Below, piece after piece: positions 1-8,105 of a stretch of 64,000 bases of DNA. The stretch is from Azospirillum sp. B510 (GTDB lineage Bacteria; Pseudomonadota; Alphaproteobacteria; Azospirillales; Azospirillaceae). Position numbers and translations under genes: made by a program. Each line of letters starts with the position of its first letter. Within the stretch, counting starts at the first letter, position 1. The stretch spans positions 1,269,001 to 1,333,000 of the forward strand of contig NC_013854.1 of assembly GCF_000010725.1 (NCBI RefSeq). Direction: 5' to 3'. Under the pieces are notes generated by a model. The model saw nothing but the letters and a program-made list of their open reading frames with translations, was not told the origin of the DNA and ran no database searches.

Positions 1-467
1 GGGGCGACCACCCGCGCGGCGCCGATGAGGCCGGCGAACAGCCAGGATGTGGTGCTGACCGCTCCCAGAACCAGGCATAGCGACAGCATGACCGGCGGCA
101 AGGCCCGCCTTTCGCCCGACAGCGCCGGGAAGGCGATGTTGTGCAGCAGCAGGCCGTTGCCGGTGAGAACGAACACCACCGTCAGCTTGGCCAGAATCTT
201 CGGGCTGCCCGTCAGCGCCTGAACCGACAGGCCCGGTCCAAGGGCGATCAGGCCCAGCCCGCTCAGCCACAGGATCGCGAGAAGCCAGGCGATCTGTTTC
301 GCATCCTCGCCCAGGTCGCGCCGCCCGGCGAAGTAATCGCCGCGCAGCATCGCCCAATCGCCCCGGATGACCGTCACGAACGAGAAGGCGAAGGCGACCA
401 GATGGGCGAACAGGAAAATCTGACGCCCGATCAGAAGTCCGACATCGAAAAGCATGGTGGCTTGCAT
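1..467 (-). CDS. Integral membrane protein, C-terminus beyond window start
   Basis: The reverse strand is open from an ATG at 467 to the window edge, giving 155 residues without a stop. The translation is very hydrophobic, with about four membrane spans (for example FLFAHLVAFAFSFVTVIRG near residue 14, a span near residue 65, then one near 95 and one near 130). No family was recognised and no catalytic motif is visible. It is transcribed divergently from the LysR gene at 573, so the 105-bp gap between them probably carries both promoters and the LysR site, making this gene a plausible LysR target. The 3' end is missing, so length and family stay open. The coding call rests on the long open frame, hydrophobic periodicity and divergent context. 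Confidence 0.6.
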   Translation of the reverse strand, partial: MQATMLFDVGLLIGRQIFLFAHLVAFAFSFVTVIRGDWAMLRGDYFAGRRDLGEDAKQIAWLLAILWLSGLGLIALGPGLSVQALTGSPKILAKLTVVFVLTGNGLLLHNIAFPALSGERRALPPVMLSLCLVLGAVSTTSWLFAGLIGAARVVA

Positions 468-572
468 CTGCTGGGTATCCCGATGGCAAAAAATCCTGCT
501 CGCGCGAACCATAGCCCAGCGGGAGGGTCAAACAAATTTCATTGATTTCAATAAGCTCTTCGATATTTTTGA

Positions 573-1484
573 ATGACTATGGATGCGATAACCGTCGAGC
601 AGCTCCGGGTTTTCGTTACGATCGCGGAACAAGGCAGTTTCGCGGCGGCGGCGCGCCATTTGAACCGGACACAGTCGGCGGTGACCTACACCGTCCAGAA
701 GCTGGAGGGGCAAACCGGCGTCCCTCTGTTCGACCGTGACCAGTACCGTCCGTCCCTGACCGAAGCCGGGCGTTCGCTTCTTCCCCATGCCCGCAAGGTG
801 ATCGGCGACATCGCCGATTACCGCCTGCACGCGGACCGGCTCCGGCAGGGGTTGGAGGCCGATCTGCGCATCGTCGTCAGCCAGTTCGTGTCGCCGGACC
901 TCTATGTCGATGTCCTGAAGCGGTTCGAACTGACCTTTCCCAGCGTGCGGCTTGATTTGGCCACCATCACGGTGCAGAGCACGGCGGCGCTCGATCAGGG
1001 GCAGGCCGACCTGTCGCTGATGCCCGAATTCTTCCCGATGGGAAACAGCTATGTCCGGCGGCATTGCGGGGTGTCGAAGATCATCGTCGTCGCCGCGGCC
1101 GTCCATCCGCTCGTCCAGGTCGCGGTGCCGCTGACGAACGACATCATGTCCCGCCACATGCAGATCATGCTCGTCTCCCGCGAGGCGTCGTCCCTGAAGC
1201 AGAACCATGCGCAGCATGCCGACAATTGCTGGCGGGTCGATGATCTGGAAACCAAGCGGCGGCTCATCCTTGGCGGTGTCGGCTGGGGAAGCATGCCGGA
1301 CCATCTGGTCGCCGGCGCTTTGCGCGACGGCACGATGGCCGTGCTGGAACCGGCGGAATGGGACGGGTCCGACCGTTTGCCGCAACTGCCCATCGTGGCC
1401 GCCCATCGCCGCGACCGCCCCCCGGGGCCCGCCGGTCAGTGGCTGTTCGAGGAGTTCAGCAGAGGCGGCGAGCCGATCGAATGA
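573..1484 (+). CDS. LysR-family transcriptional regulator
   Basis: 303 residues, the usual LysR length. The N-terminal winged helix-turn-helix (about residues 6-65) has the family signature: VEQLRVFVTIAEQGSFAAAA, then QSAVTYTVQKLE and a recognisable TEAGRSLLPHAR linker helix. The remaining ~210 residues fit the periplasmic-binding-like effector domain, but the ligand cannot be read from sequence. It sits divergently from the membrane protein at 1-467, the classical LysR arrangement for controlling the neighbour and itself. A strong hairpin follows the stop, so it is probably a single-gene transcript. The family call is secure; target and ligand are inference. Confidence 0.9.
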   Translation: MTMDAITVEQLRVFVTIAEQGSFAAAARHLNRTQSAVTYTVQKLEGQTGVPLFDRDQYRPSLTEAGRSLLPHARKVIGDIADYRLHADRLRQGLEADLRIVVSQFVSPDLYVDVLKRFELTFPSVRLDLATITVQSTAALDQGQADLSLMPEFFPMGNSYVRRHCGVSKIIVVAAAVHPLVQVAVPLTNDIMSRHMQIMLVSREASSLKQNHAQHADNCWRVDDLETKRRLILGGVGWGSMPDHLVAGALRDGTMAVLEPAEWDGSDRLPQLPIVAAHRRDRPPGPAGQWLFEEFSRGGEPIE

Positions 1485-1489
1485 CGGGC

Positions 1490-1514
1490 GCCGGCCCTCC
1501 GGCGCAGGGCCGGC
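1490..1514 (+). terminator. Intrinsic terminator hairpin after LysR gene
   Basis: A 9-bp perfect stem, GCCGGCCCT at 1490-1498 pairing with AGGGCCGGC at 1506-1514, has a 7-base loop. TTTCCT follows, and the stem begins 6 bases after the LysR stop codon. The short T tract is weak but the position is typical of a rho-independent terminator. Confidence 0.6.
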
Positions 1515-1595
1515 TTTCCTGGGGCGAACGGGTCTCGATGCCGTGCCGATTTGATCTTGATCACTGACTGGTGACATATCAGCGGCTATAAGCGA

Positions 1596-1829
1596 ATGAT
1601 GGACCGCTCGGAACGCACATCCAGCCCATACCCTCCCTGCGCCTGTTGCGGTGAAGAGGTTCTGCTCGGCGAGCCCATGTATTGGACGCCGGAGAGGCCG
1701 GGCCATGTCTGGCATGACCTGTGCGCGCAACGGGAAGGACTTCTGCCCGCAAGTCCCAAGCCTTCCCGCGGCAAGCGGCGCGGCACCAAGTCCGGCCCCA
1801 AGTCTCAGGTCATCGAATCGCTGTTCTGA
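1596..1829 (+). CDS. Small Cys/His-rich (putative zinc-binding) protein
   Basis: 77 residues. The N-terminal half carries CACCGEE (residues 15-21) and, about 20 residues on, VWHDLCAQ, giving a Cys-x-x-Cys...His-x-x-Cys pattern that resembles a treble-clef or zinc-ribbon knuckle. The C-terminal third is basic (KPSRGKRRGTKSGPK), suggesting nucleic-acid contact. No defined family was recognised. It reads toward the reverse-strand pair at 1857-4640, with only 27 bases between. The start is the first of two adjacent ATGs and no strong ribosome site is visible. The Cys/His spacing is the main support; function is unknown. Confidence 0.5.
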   Translation: MMDRSERTSSPYPPCACCGEEVLLGEPMYWTPERPGHVWHDLCAQREGLLPASPKPSRGKRRGTKSGPKSQVIESLF

Positions 1830-1856
1830 CGCGGGGGAAATGCCGGGTGGGGACGG

Positions 1857-3077
1857 TCATTCCCGCAGGCGGGAGATGATCCTCGGCAGAATGGCGGTCA
1901 GGGCCAGGGCGTCGAAGGCCCAGTCCAGATGGGCTTGGCGCAGCAGCGCGCGGCGATCGGCATCGTCGGCCAGCGCCGTGAGGACCCGCAAGGTGTCGGC
2001 TTCGTCGGTGAAGGTGAGGTCGGCCTCCTGCGGGCCGAAGAGCCGGGCGCTGTCGCCGTGCCGCCAGCCGACCAGCAGTCCATTCCGCTTGAGGATCTCC
2101 AGGGGTCTGGGAAAGATCGCGGTGTCATAGGCGAGGCTGCCGAAATCCAGGCAGGCGGCGGCGGTGCCATAGGCGTTCCGCAATGCCGCCGACACCGGCC
2201 CGGCCTGGATGCCGAGGCGGTCCCAGCCATTGCCCCGGAGGAGGAAGGTCTCGCCGAAGGCCCGGCGCAGGGCGCTGGCGAAACGGCGGCGGTTCTCCAC
2301 CGCGAAGGCGATGGTGAAGGCCCGGTTGAAGGCGAGGGTCCAGGCGGGATCCGTCGAGCGTTCCGTCAATCCGCAGAGATCCATCGCCTGGAGCCGGTGC
2401 AGGTCCGGCCTGTCCCTCATGATGCCGGCCACCGTACCGGCGGCGGCGGCGACCGCCGGGTCGGACGGCGCTGCGGCGACATGGTCGGGCCAGCCCTGTC
2501 CCAGATAGAGGAAGCGATCGTTGATCGCCCCCTCGCCGGTGTCGCCATCGGCGTCGCCGGTCATGGCGGCGTAGGGATGGCGGACCAGTCCGGGGGCGTC
2601 CTGGGACATCCAGCGCTTGTAAAGATCGGATGTCCCGTCCGCCGCCCGCGCCAGATAGATCCAGCGATGGAGGCCGAGCGGCTCGTGGAAGACGCGCGAC
2701 AGCCCCATCCGGGCCGCCTGCGCCGCCGCCGCCGGACACATGCACCACATGGAGACGCCATGCCGCTCCATCCAGCGGTCGGTCTCCCCGACCTCCTCCA
2801 CCGTGTGGGCGCCGATCTCCTCCACCGGGTGATTCAGGCAGATATGGACGACGGCCGGCCTTCGCCCGAAGGTCGCGATGTAGGCCAGCAGCATCTCGAC
2901 CGTGTCGCGCGGAATCTCGAACAGGTTCAGCACGAACAGGGCATCGATGGGACGGTCGATGACCTCCTGCGAGATGTCGGGCAGCGCCAGCACCGAGTCG
3001 TGGCCGAGATCGACCAGGGCCGCCTGGATCGACCACAGGATCTCCGATGTGCCACGACCGCAGAGAAGGAAGCGCAA
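1857..3077 (-). CDS. Uncharacterised protein paired with glycosyltransferase
   Basis: 406 residues, read here from a TTG start at 3077 that lies 3 bases after the upstream gene's stop. A GGAG-type ribosome site sits inside the upstream gene's last codons, so the two are almost certainly translationally coupled. The N-terminus (MRFLLCGRGTSEILWSIQAA) resembles the first beta-alpha unit of a Rossmann-like GT-B fold. The C-terminal part has features seen in glycosyltransferase-like or DUF3880-type proteins, such as a late region with LEILKRNGLLVGWRHGD and TFTDEADTLRVL. No catalytic residues can be assigned. A role in the same glycan or protein glycosylation step as its partner is inference. Confidence 0.65.
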   Translation of the reverse strand: MRFLLCGRGTSEILWSIQAALVDLGHDSVLALPDISQEVIDRPIDALFVLNLFEIPRDTVEMLLAYIATFGRRPAVVHICLNHPVEEIGAHTVEEVGETDRWMERHGVSMWCMCPAAAAQAARMGLSRVFHEPLGLHRWIYLARAADGTSDLYKRWMSQDAPGLVRHPYAAMTGDADGDTGEGAINDRFLYLGQGWPDHVAAAPSDPAVAAAAGTVAGIMRDRPDLHRLQAMDLCGLTERSTDPAWTLAFNRAFTIAFAVENRRRFASALRRAFGETFLLRGNGWDRLGIQAGPVSAALRNAYGTAAACLDFGSLAYDTAIFPRPLEILKRNGLLVGWRHGDSARLFGPQEADLTFTDEADTLRVLTALADDADRRALLRQAHLDWAFDALALTAILPRIISRLRE

Positions 3078-3080
3078 GGC

Positions 3081-4640
3081 TCAGCTCCGCCGCCGGTGGA
3101 GGTCGATCGCCTCGTCCATATAGCCTTCGAGTCGGCCCGGGCTGTCCTCCTGTTCGAGGGCGGCGAAGCGGCCGCGCGCCTCCTCGCGGCTTCGCGACAG
3201 CAGGGCGGGGTCGCTGGAAAGAGCGAGCGCTCGCTCGATGAAGGCGTCGCCGTCGGCGACCAGGAAGCCCGGCCCCGCGACGCTCGCCACGTCGCCGCCG
3301 GCGAAGGACAGGATCGGCAGGCCGGCGGCCAGGGCCTGGGCGGCACCCGCGCCGCCGCCGGTGCGGTGCGGATTGAGGAACAGGTCGCAGAGTGGCAGAA
3401 GGGCGCCGATCCGCCCGACATGGCCAAGACAGCGCAGGCGTGCCGCATGCCGCGACGCGGCGACGCGGGCGGGCAGGGCCTCCACGGGCCCGGCGAACAG
3501 GATCTCGCCGCGCGGAACCGCGTCGAGCAGCCGTTCCAGCAAGGCGACGAAAGCGGCATCGACCTCGGCGTCCAGCCTGTTGCCGACGACCACGCAGAGG
3601 AAGGCATCCTCGGCCGCGCCAAAATCCGACCGGCCGGCCGTCCCGCCATCCTCCGCGCGCAGCGACAGTCCGAGCCGGAAGGGGCGCCAGGACCGTGCCA
3701 GCCGGCCATCGCCCGGCGGTTCCGTCCGGCCGCCGAAGTCGAGCACGATGTCGGCGAGCGAGACGGTCTGGCCGCTCGTCGTCGGCATGCATAGCAGCGG
3801 TCGCGCCGATGCCAGAAGATCGGCCAGGATCACCGATCCGCCAAAGGCGATCACAAGGTCGGGGTCGAAGTCTTCCACCGCCGACAGGAAGCCGCCCAGC
3901 TTGTCGGCGGTGAGGCCGGGCGCGGTGGAGGACAGGAAATCGAGGGTCTCGTCACCGTACCGGATCGTCTGTTCGCCGGACAGCCTCTCCTCCACCGCCG
4001 CGGCGAAAGGCGGGATGAAGGGGCTGTGGTAGCGGTCCGGCATCATGTTGGTGTTCAGTGTCAGGACCGTCCGCCCCAGGTCGTGCTGCAACCGCACCAG
4101 CTGGGTCAGCAGATCACGCGATGGCTGGTGCTGGTCGGACAGGAACTGGTTGGTGACCACCACCACCCGGCCGGTCGCAGGCATCCCCGCCGGCCGCGCG
4201 GCCGGCGCCAGCCCGAGCCGTCGGGAAATCTCGGTCAGGAAGCGCTCGTAGAAGGGGAACAGCCGGTCCGTGACGAAGTCCGGCACGGATGCCGGGTCCA
4301 TCCGCATCAGGAACAGCTGGCGCTGCATGCTCCAATAGATCTGGTTGATGCCGTCCAGCGGCGCGAGATCGAGCACATTGTCCAACATGTCGAGAATGCG
4401 GAGATAGCGGCGCAGGTCGCCGGACACCGAGGCCAGCGCCGATTCCCGCAGAACCGGGTCGAGATCGGCCGTCGCCGCATCGAGCCGCGCCATCGCCGCG
4501 CTGTCGGTTCCGATGCCGGCCGCCCTTGCGGCCTCGCAACCCTCGGAGATCGCGCGCAACGCCTCTCCGGTTCCGGCCGGCCCGCGCAAGCGGGCGATCA
4601 GGGTGTCCAGAATGGCGGCGCGGGTATCCGGGATGGTCAT
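3081..4640 (-). CDS. Glycosyltransferase-like protein (GT-B type)
   Basis: 519 residues from the ATG at 4640, which has GGAGCAGCAG directly upstream; an ATG four codons earlier (4652) has no such site. Residues 1-150 are helical and of unknown role. A GT-B-like core follows, with RVVVVTNQFLSDQHQPSRDL near residue 165, a central FDPDLVIAFGGS strand, and FLNPHRTGGGAGAAQALAAG near residue 440. The last is the typical C-terminal nucleotide-sugar-binding loop of OGT/GT41-like and bacterial protein-glycosylating enzymes. Sugar donor and acceptor cannot be inferred. It is the upstream member of a two-gene unit with the gene ending at 1857. The fold call is good; exact activity is uncertain. Confidence 0.7.
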   Translation of the reverse strand: MTIPDTRAAILDTLIARLRGPAGTGEALRAISEGCEAARAAGIGTDSAAMARLDAATADLDPVLRESALASVSGDLRRYLRILDMLDNVLDLAPLDGINQIYWSMQRQLFLMRMDPASVPDFVTDRLFPFYERFLTEISRRLGLAPAARPAGMPATGRVVVVTNQFLSDQHQPSRDLLTQLVRLQHDLGRTVLTLNTNMMPDRYHSPFIPPFAAAVEERLSGEQTIRYGDETLDFLSSTAPGLTADKLGGFLSAVEDFDPDLVIAFGGSVILADLLASARPLLCMPTTSGQTVSLADIVLDFGGRTEPPGDGRLARSWRPFRLGLSLRAEDGGTAGRSDFGAAEDAFLCVVVGNRLDAEVDAAFVALLERLLDAVPRGEILFAGPVEALPARVAASRHAARLRCLGHVGRIGALLPLCDLFLNPHRTGGGAGAAQALAAGLPILSFAGGDVASVAGPGFLVADGDAFIERALALSSDPALLSRSREEARGRFAALEQEDSPGRLEGYMDEAIDLHRRRS

Positions 4641-4897
4641 CTGCTGCTCCATGGCGAACGCGCACCCGCGCGATGCGCCCTTTGCGATCGGCCGGGCCGG
4701 TCCGTCTCCGCAGCCGTCCCCAGCCGGATCTCCCCGGCCGGATCACCGCGATCATCATATTCCATTGATATGACCAGGACAAAGTCCAAGATGGCCGATC
4801 CTGGCTCCGTCCGGAGCCATGGGGGTTGATTCCAAAGGAAAATCACCTCGGTCCGGGGCAAAGCCAGGGGCGGCGGCCCGCCCCGCCCCCAGCCGCA

Positions 4898-5881
4898 TCA
4901 CTCGCGGTTGCGATATTCCACCGGCACCCAGCGATAGCCGTCGCCGTCGCGCCGCAGACGGCCGAGGCCGGGGAAGCCGAGATGGGCGGCGGCGGTCAAC
5001 TGGCCGCTGTCGGCCTCCTGGGCGAAGCGCTTCAGGCGCTGGGAGCGCGCGGCGCCCTGGTCGATGTCGAAGGCGACGGTGGCTTCCGGATGCGGGAACT
5101 GCACCGGGCCGACATGGATGATGTCGCCCCAGAACTCGATGCTCTCGCCACGGCTCGCCACCCGGTAGAAGGCGTGGCCGGGCGTGTGGCCGGGGGTGGG
5201 GATCGCCGTGACGCCGGGAAGGATTTCGGATTGTTCGGTGAAGGGCTTCACCTTGCCGGCCTTGAGGTAGAGGCCGACCGTGGCGAGCGCCTCGTCATGA
5301 AGGCGGGGCTTCACCCCCTTGGCGACGGTGTCGCCGCCGAGGAAGAAATCGAGGTCGGCCTGGCCGACATGAACCGTGGCGTTCGGGAACGCCATCCGCC
5401 CATCCAGCGCCAGCCCGCCGGAATGGTCGGTGTGGATGTGGGTGAGCAGGATGTCGGTCACCTGATCAGGGCGATAGCCGGCCGCGGCCAGGCTGACCGG
5501 AAGCTTGCCGCCATAGGGGCCGAACAGCTGGCCGGCGCCGGTATCGACCAGCAGCAGGCGCGGTCCCATGTCGATCAGGAAGGCGTTGATGGAGGTCTCC
5601 AGCGGGTCGCGCTCGAACCGCTCGGCCAGCAGCGCATCGATGCGCTCCGGCGGCAAGCCCTGGACCAGCGGCTTGATGCCGAGCGGCAGGGTGCCGTCGC
5701 TGAGTGCCGTGACGCGGAGGTCGCCGACGGTGAAGCGGTAGAGCCCGGCCGCCGATGGCTGGGGTGTCGATTGGGGGGCGGGCTGGGGGGCGGTTTGGTC
5801 GGTGGCCTTATCGGCGGCATGGCCGGCCGGGATGGCGGCGAACAGCAGGCCGGCGGCCAGCAGCAGCGCATGTGGGGTCAT
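4898..5881 (-). CDS. Exported metallo-beta-lactamase-fold hydrolase
   Basis: 327 residues from the ATG at 5881, chosen because it opens a clear signal peptide (MTPHALLLAAGLLFAAIPA, cleavage near GHA-AD). The frame is open further upstream but that sequence is not signal-like. The zinc motif THIHTDHSGG lies near residue 130, with later ligands in PTPGHTPGHAF and an aspartate in FWGDIIHVG. This is the core of the MBL hydrolase superfamily (lactonase- or glyoxalase-like). The substrate is unknown; a lactonase or beta-lactam-unrelated hydrolase is more likely than a true beta-lactamase. It is divergent from the LysR gene at 6036, its probable regulator. Confidence 0.85.
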   Translation of the reverse strand: MTPHALLLAAGLLFAAIPAGHAADKATDQTAPQPAPQSTPQPSAAGLYRFTVGDLRVTALSDGTLPLGIKPLVQGLPPERIDALLAERFERDPLETSINAFLIDMGPRLLLVDTGAGQLFGPYGGKLPVSLAAAGYRPDQVTDILLTHIHTDHSGGLALDGRMAFPNATVHVGQADLDFFLGGDTVAKGVKPRLHDEALATVGLYLKAGKVKPFTEQSEILPGVTAIPTPGHTPGHAFYRVASRGESIEFWGDIIHVGPVQFPHPEATVAFDIDQGAARSQRLKRFAQEADSGQLTAAAHLGFPGLGRLRRDGDGYRWVPVEYRNRE

Positions 5882-6035
5882 CTTGCCTGTCCTTGGACGG
5901 TCTGGGGAACGGGTCCGGCGGCGGCGTTCGTTCCGCCGCCGCGCAGATCCACCAACTAGCACCGGGCGGCAGGCTTGATTACCCGCCAGGCTTGGGCAAC
6001 ATTGTGCCGATTTACGATCCAATCAGCGGGTGCGG

Positions 6036-6953
6036 ATGCAGGACCTGAACGACACGATCGCCTTCGTCAAGGTGGTGGAGGAGGGCAGCTTCACGAAGGC
6101 CGCCCAGCGGTTGCGGCTGCCCAAGACGACGCTGAGCCGCAAGGTGCGCGATCTCGAACGGCGGCTGGGCATCCGGCTTCTGCACCGGACCACCCGCCGC
6201 ATCGGGCTGACCGAAGCGGGGACCGTGTATTTCGAGCATTGCCGCCGCATCGCCGGAGAGCTGGAACAGGCGGAAAGCGCGGTCGCCCAGCTTCGCGACT
6301 CGCCGCGCGGCTGGCTTCGGATCACCACCCCGCCATCCTTCGGCATGAAGGTCATAGCGCCGCTTCTGCCTGAATTCCGGGCCCGCTACCCCGATGTCCG
6401 CATCGATCTGGTGCTCAGCCACGAGAATCTGGATCTGGTGGCGCGGGAGATCGATCTGGCGATCCGGATGGGGGCGTTGCAGGACTCCACCATGGCGGCC
6501 CGCAAGCTGGGCGTCCTGCGCCGCCATGTCTACGCCGCCCCGTCCTATTGTTCCACCTATGGGATGCCGGGCCATCCGGATGAGCTTGTCCGGCACCTGA
6601 CGCTGGCGAACATGACCGCCCGGCGTCCTTCCGGCTTCGGGTGGCGCCTGTTCCGCACCGATGGCGGCCTCGAGGAGATGGTCGATGCGGCCATAGACCC
6701 GGTGATGGCGGCCGACGATCCGGAAATGCTGATCCCCACCCTGCTCGCCGGGGGCGGGCTGGCCCTCGCCACCGACTTCGCCATGCGGTCCTATCGGGCG
6801 GACGGGCAGGTGGAGCGGGTGCTCGACGGTTGGAAGGGATCGGATGTCGATCTGCACGCGGTCTTTCCCGGCGGGCGCATTCAGCCGCCGAAGCTGCGGT
6901 CCTTTCTGGACTTCCTGGCGGGGCGCATAGAGCTGGAGGATTGTGCCGGCTGA
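6036..6953 (+). CDS. LysR-family transcriptional regulator
   Basis: 305 residues from the ATG at 6036; an in-frame GTG two codons earlier is an alternative. The N-terminal HTH reads MQDLNDTIAFVKVVEEGSF, then LPKTTLSRKVRDLERRLGIR and TEAGTVYFEH. The effector domain has RGWLRITTPPSFGMK and LVLSHENLDLVAREIDLAIR, typical of the CrgA/AaeR-like subgroup. It is separated by 154 bp from the divergent MBL hydrolase gene, so regulation of that hydrolase and of itself is likely. No terminator with a T-run was seen after it. The family call is secure; the inducer is unknown. Confidence 0.9.
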   Translation: MQDLNDTIAFVKVVEEGSFTKAAQRLRLPKTTLSRKVRDLERRLGIRLLHRTTRRIGLTEAGTVYFEHCRRIAGELEQAESAVAQLRDSPRGWLRITTPPSFGMKVIAPLLPEFRARYPDVRIDLVLSHENLDLVAREIDLAIRMGALQDSTMAARKLGVLRRHVYAAPSYCSTYGMPGHPDELVRHLTLANMTARRPSGFGWRLFRTDGGLEEMVDAAIDPVMAADDPEMLIPTLLAGGGLALATDFAMRSYRADGQVERVLDGWKGSDVDLHAVFPGGRIQPPKLRSFLDFLAGRIELEDCAG

Positions 6954-7313
6954 GCTGATGGTGTGGACGGGGCGCCCGGCGCATCGCCGGACTTCGGTGC
7001 CTTGATCGGTGCCTTGATCAGGGCATCGGTCGCCGAAGATGCCGTCAGGCGACAAAATAATAAGCCGCAAGCGTATAAGTTTATTTCAAGATATTGGGAT
7101 ATATTTTGGCGTAATCTCTATAAAATTTTTAAGTAATTACAAAGAATATAGTTAGAATGGAGCCTGTAACGGTAAGTGAGGTTGGGTTCCGGAGGAAAAC
7201 CCGTGCCTGCTGCCTGAACCGTGCGACCCGTCTGACATTCACGCCCTGCCGGCTTCCAATCGGTCCAGCCGGCAGGAACGCCGTGCAGATGGTCGAGGCG
7301 AAAAAGCATTTCG
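6954..7313. other. Non-coding AT-rich interval
   Basis: 360 bp between the LysR stop and the end of the reverse-strand gene at 7314. Positions about 7050-7165 are strikingly AT-rich compared with the surroundings. I see no convincing gene; a 54-codon forward frame starting near 7156 has no family resemblance. A hairpin at 7246-7275 probably ends the reverse-strand gene. Confidence 0.5.
7246..7275 (-). terminator. Hairpin downstream of secreted-protein gene
   Basis: A 9-bp perfect stem, CTGCCGGCT at 7246-7254 with AGCCGGCAG at 7267-7275, has a 12-base loop. It lies about 40 bases past the stop of the reverse-strand gene ending at 7314. There is no clean T tract, so it may be a pause or RNA-stabilising hairpin rather than an intrinsic terminator. 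Confidence 0.4.
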
Positions 7314-8006
7314 TCATCTGACCCTCTGGTAAATGCCAGTGAAGGTGACGTTGGCCCCGCCGCATGCACCCGGCTCACTGAGGTCCGCCACAACCAGAAA
7401 TGTTCCCAGAATATCCATACGGACATTGCAGTCGTCGTCGGCAAATCGCAGCGTGCTGTTCACCGGCATGGCTTGCCCACGGAGGGTGCCTATATGTTCA
7501 GGCTCGTTTCTCCCCGGCCAATAGGCATCGCCGATAATAGCCAGCGCGCCAGATTCTCCCGAGGCAATACGGATCTGGTTGCCTTCGGGGTCGGTTTCCC
7601 AGCGACCGAGAAAATTTGTCGGATCACTGGATGCCGACGGGGTATAGGGCCTTAGCACATCCTGCCTTACATAGCCGGCCCCGCTGTTCCAATCGTTGGT
7701 TTTGCCGGGAGGCACATAGACGCAGACCCAACCATCCGCCAATGCGGGGGCCGCTATGAGTGGGGTATTGGCCGCCGCCACCCCGCTGGAGCCGCTTTGA
7801 TGACAACCTGGTCCGGCGTCAGGACACCCGTTGAAGTCCCGCGACAAGGGGGTGTTGGTGTCCACCGTGACAAGCACCATCGAGGCCGGCTCATAGACCT
7901 TGGCGAAGTTGCCATTGCGACACATCGGGGTTGCGGCTGTGGCGGCACCTCCAGATAAAGCCCCGGCCCACAGGGCAACAGCTGCCAACGATTGCTTCAG
8001 CCTCAT
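7314..8006 (-). CDS. Secreted Cys-containing protein of unknown function
   Basis: 230 residues from the ATG at 8006, which begins a textbook signal peptide (MRLKQSLAAVALWAGALSGG, then AATAA). The frame extends 25 codons upstream but that part is not signal-like. The mature N-terminal half contains paired cysteines (MCRNGNF, FNGCPDAGPGC, GWVCVYV) and a GAGYVRQDVL motif reminiscent of bacterial SH3-type domains. The C-terminal half begins FLGRWETDPEGNQIRI, has two more cysteines and looks beta-rich, lipocalin-like. No enzymatic motif is present. It appears monocistronic, with AT-rich DNA on its 3' side. Periplasmic or extracellular location is inferred from the signal peptide. Confidence 0.7.
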   Translation of the reverse strand: MRLKQSLAAVALWAGALSGGAATAATPMCRNGNFAKVYEPASMVLVTVDTNTPLSRDFNGCPDAGPGCHQSGSSGVAAANTPLIAAPALADGWVCVYVPPGKTNDWNSGAGYVRQDVLRPYTPSASSDPTNFLGRWETDPEGNQIRIASGESGALAIIGDAYWPGRNEPEHIGTLRGQAMPVNSTLRFADDDCNVRMDILGTFLVVADLSEPGACGGANVTFTGIYQRVR

Positions 8007-8105
8007 GATGAAAAATTCCCTTCCCAGCGAGAAATCAAAAATCCTTGGGACTGATCGACCGGAGCCAAAAATTTCCGCCATCCATGGCCATGAGGCGGCT
8101 CTGGA

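Noticed and set aside
1929..3794. Forward 621-residue frame opposite the glycosyltransferase pair
   Set aside because: Low-complexity Gly/Ala/Arg sequence with no domains, exactly antisense to two recognisable proteins.
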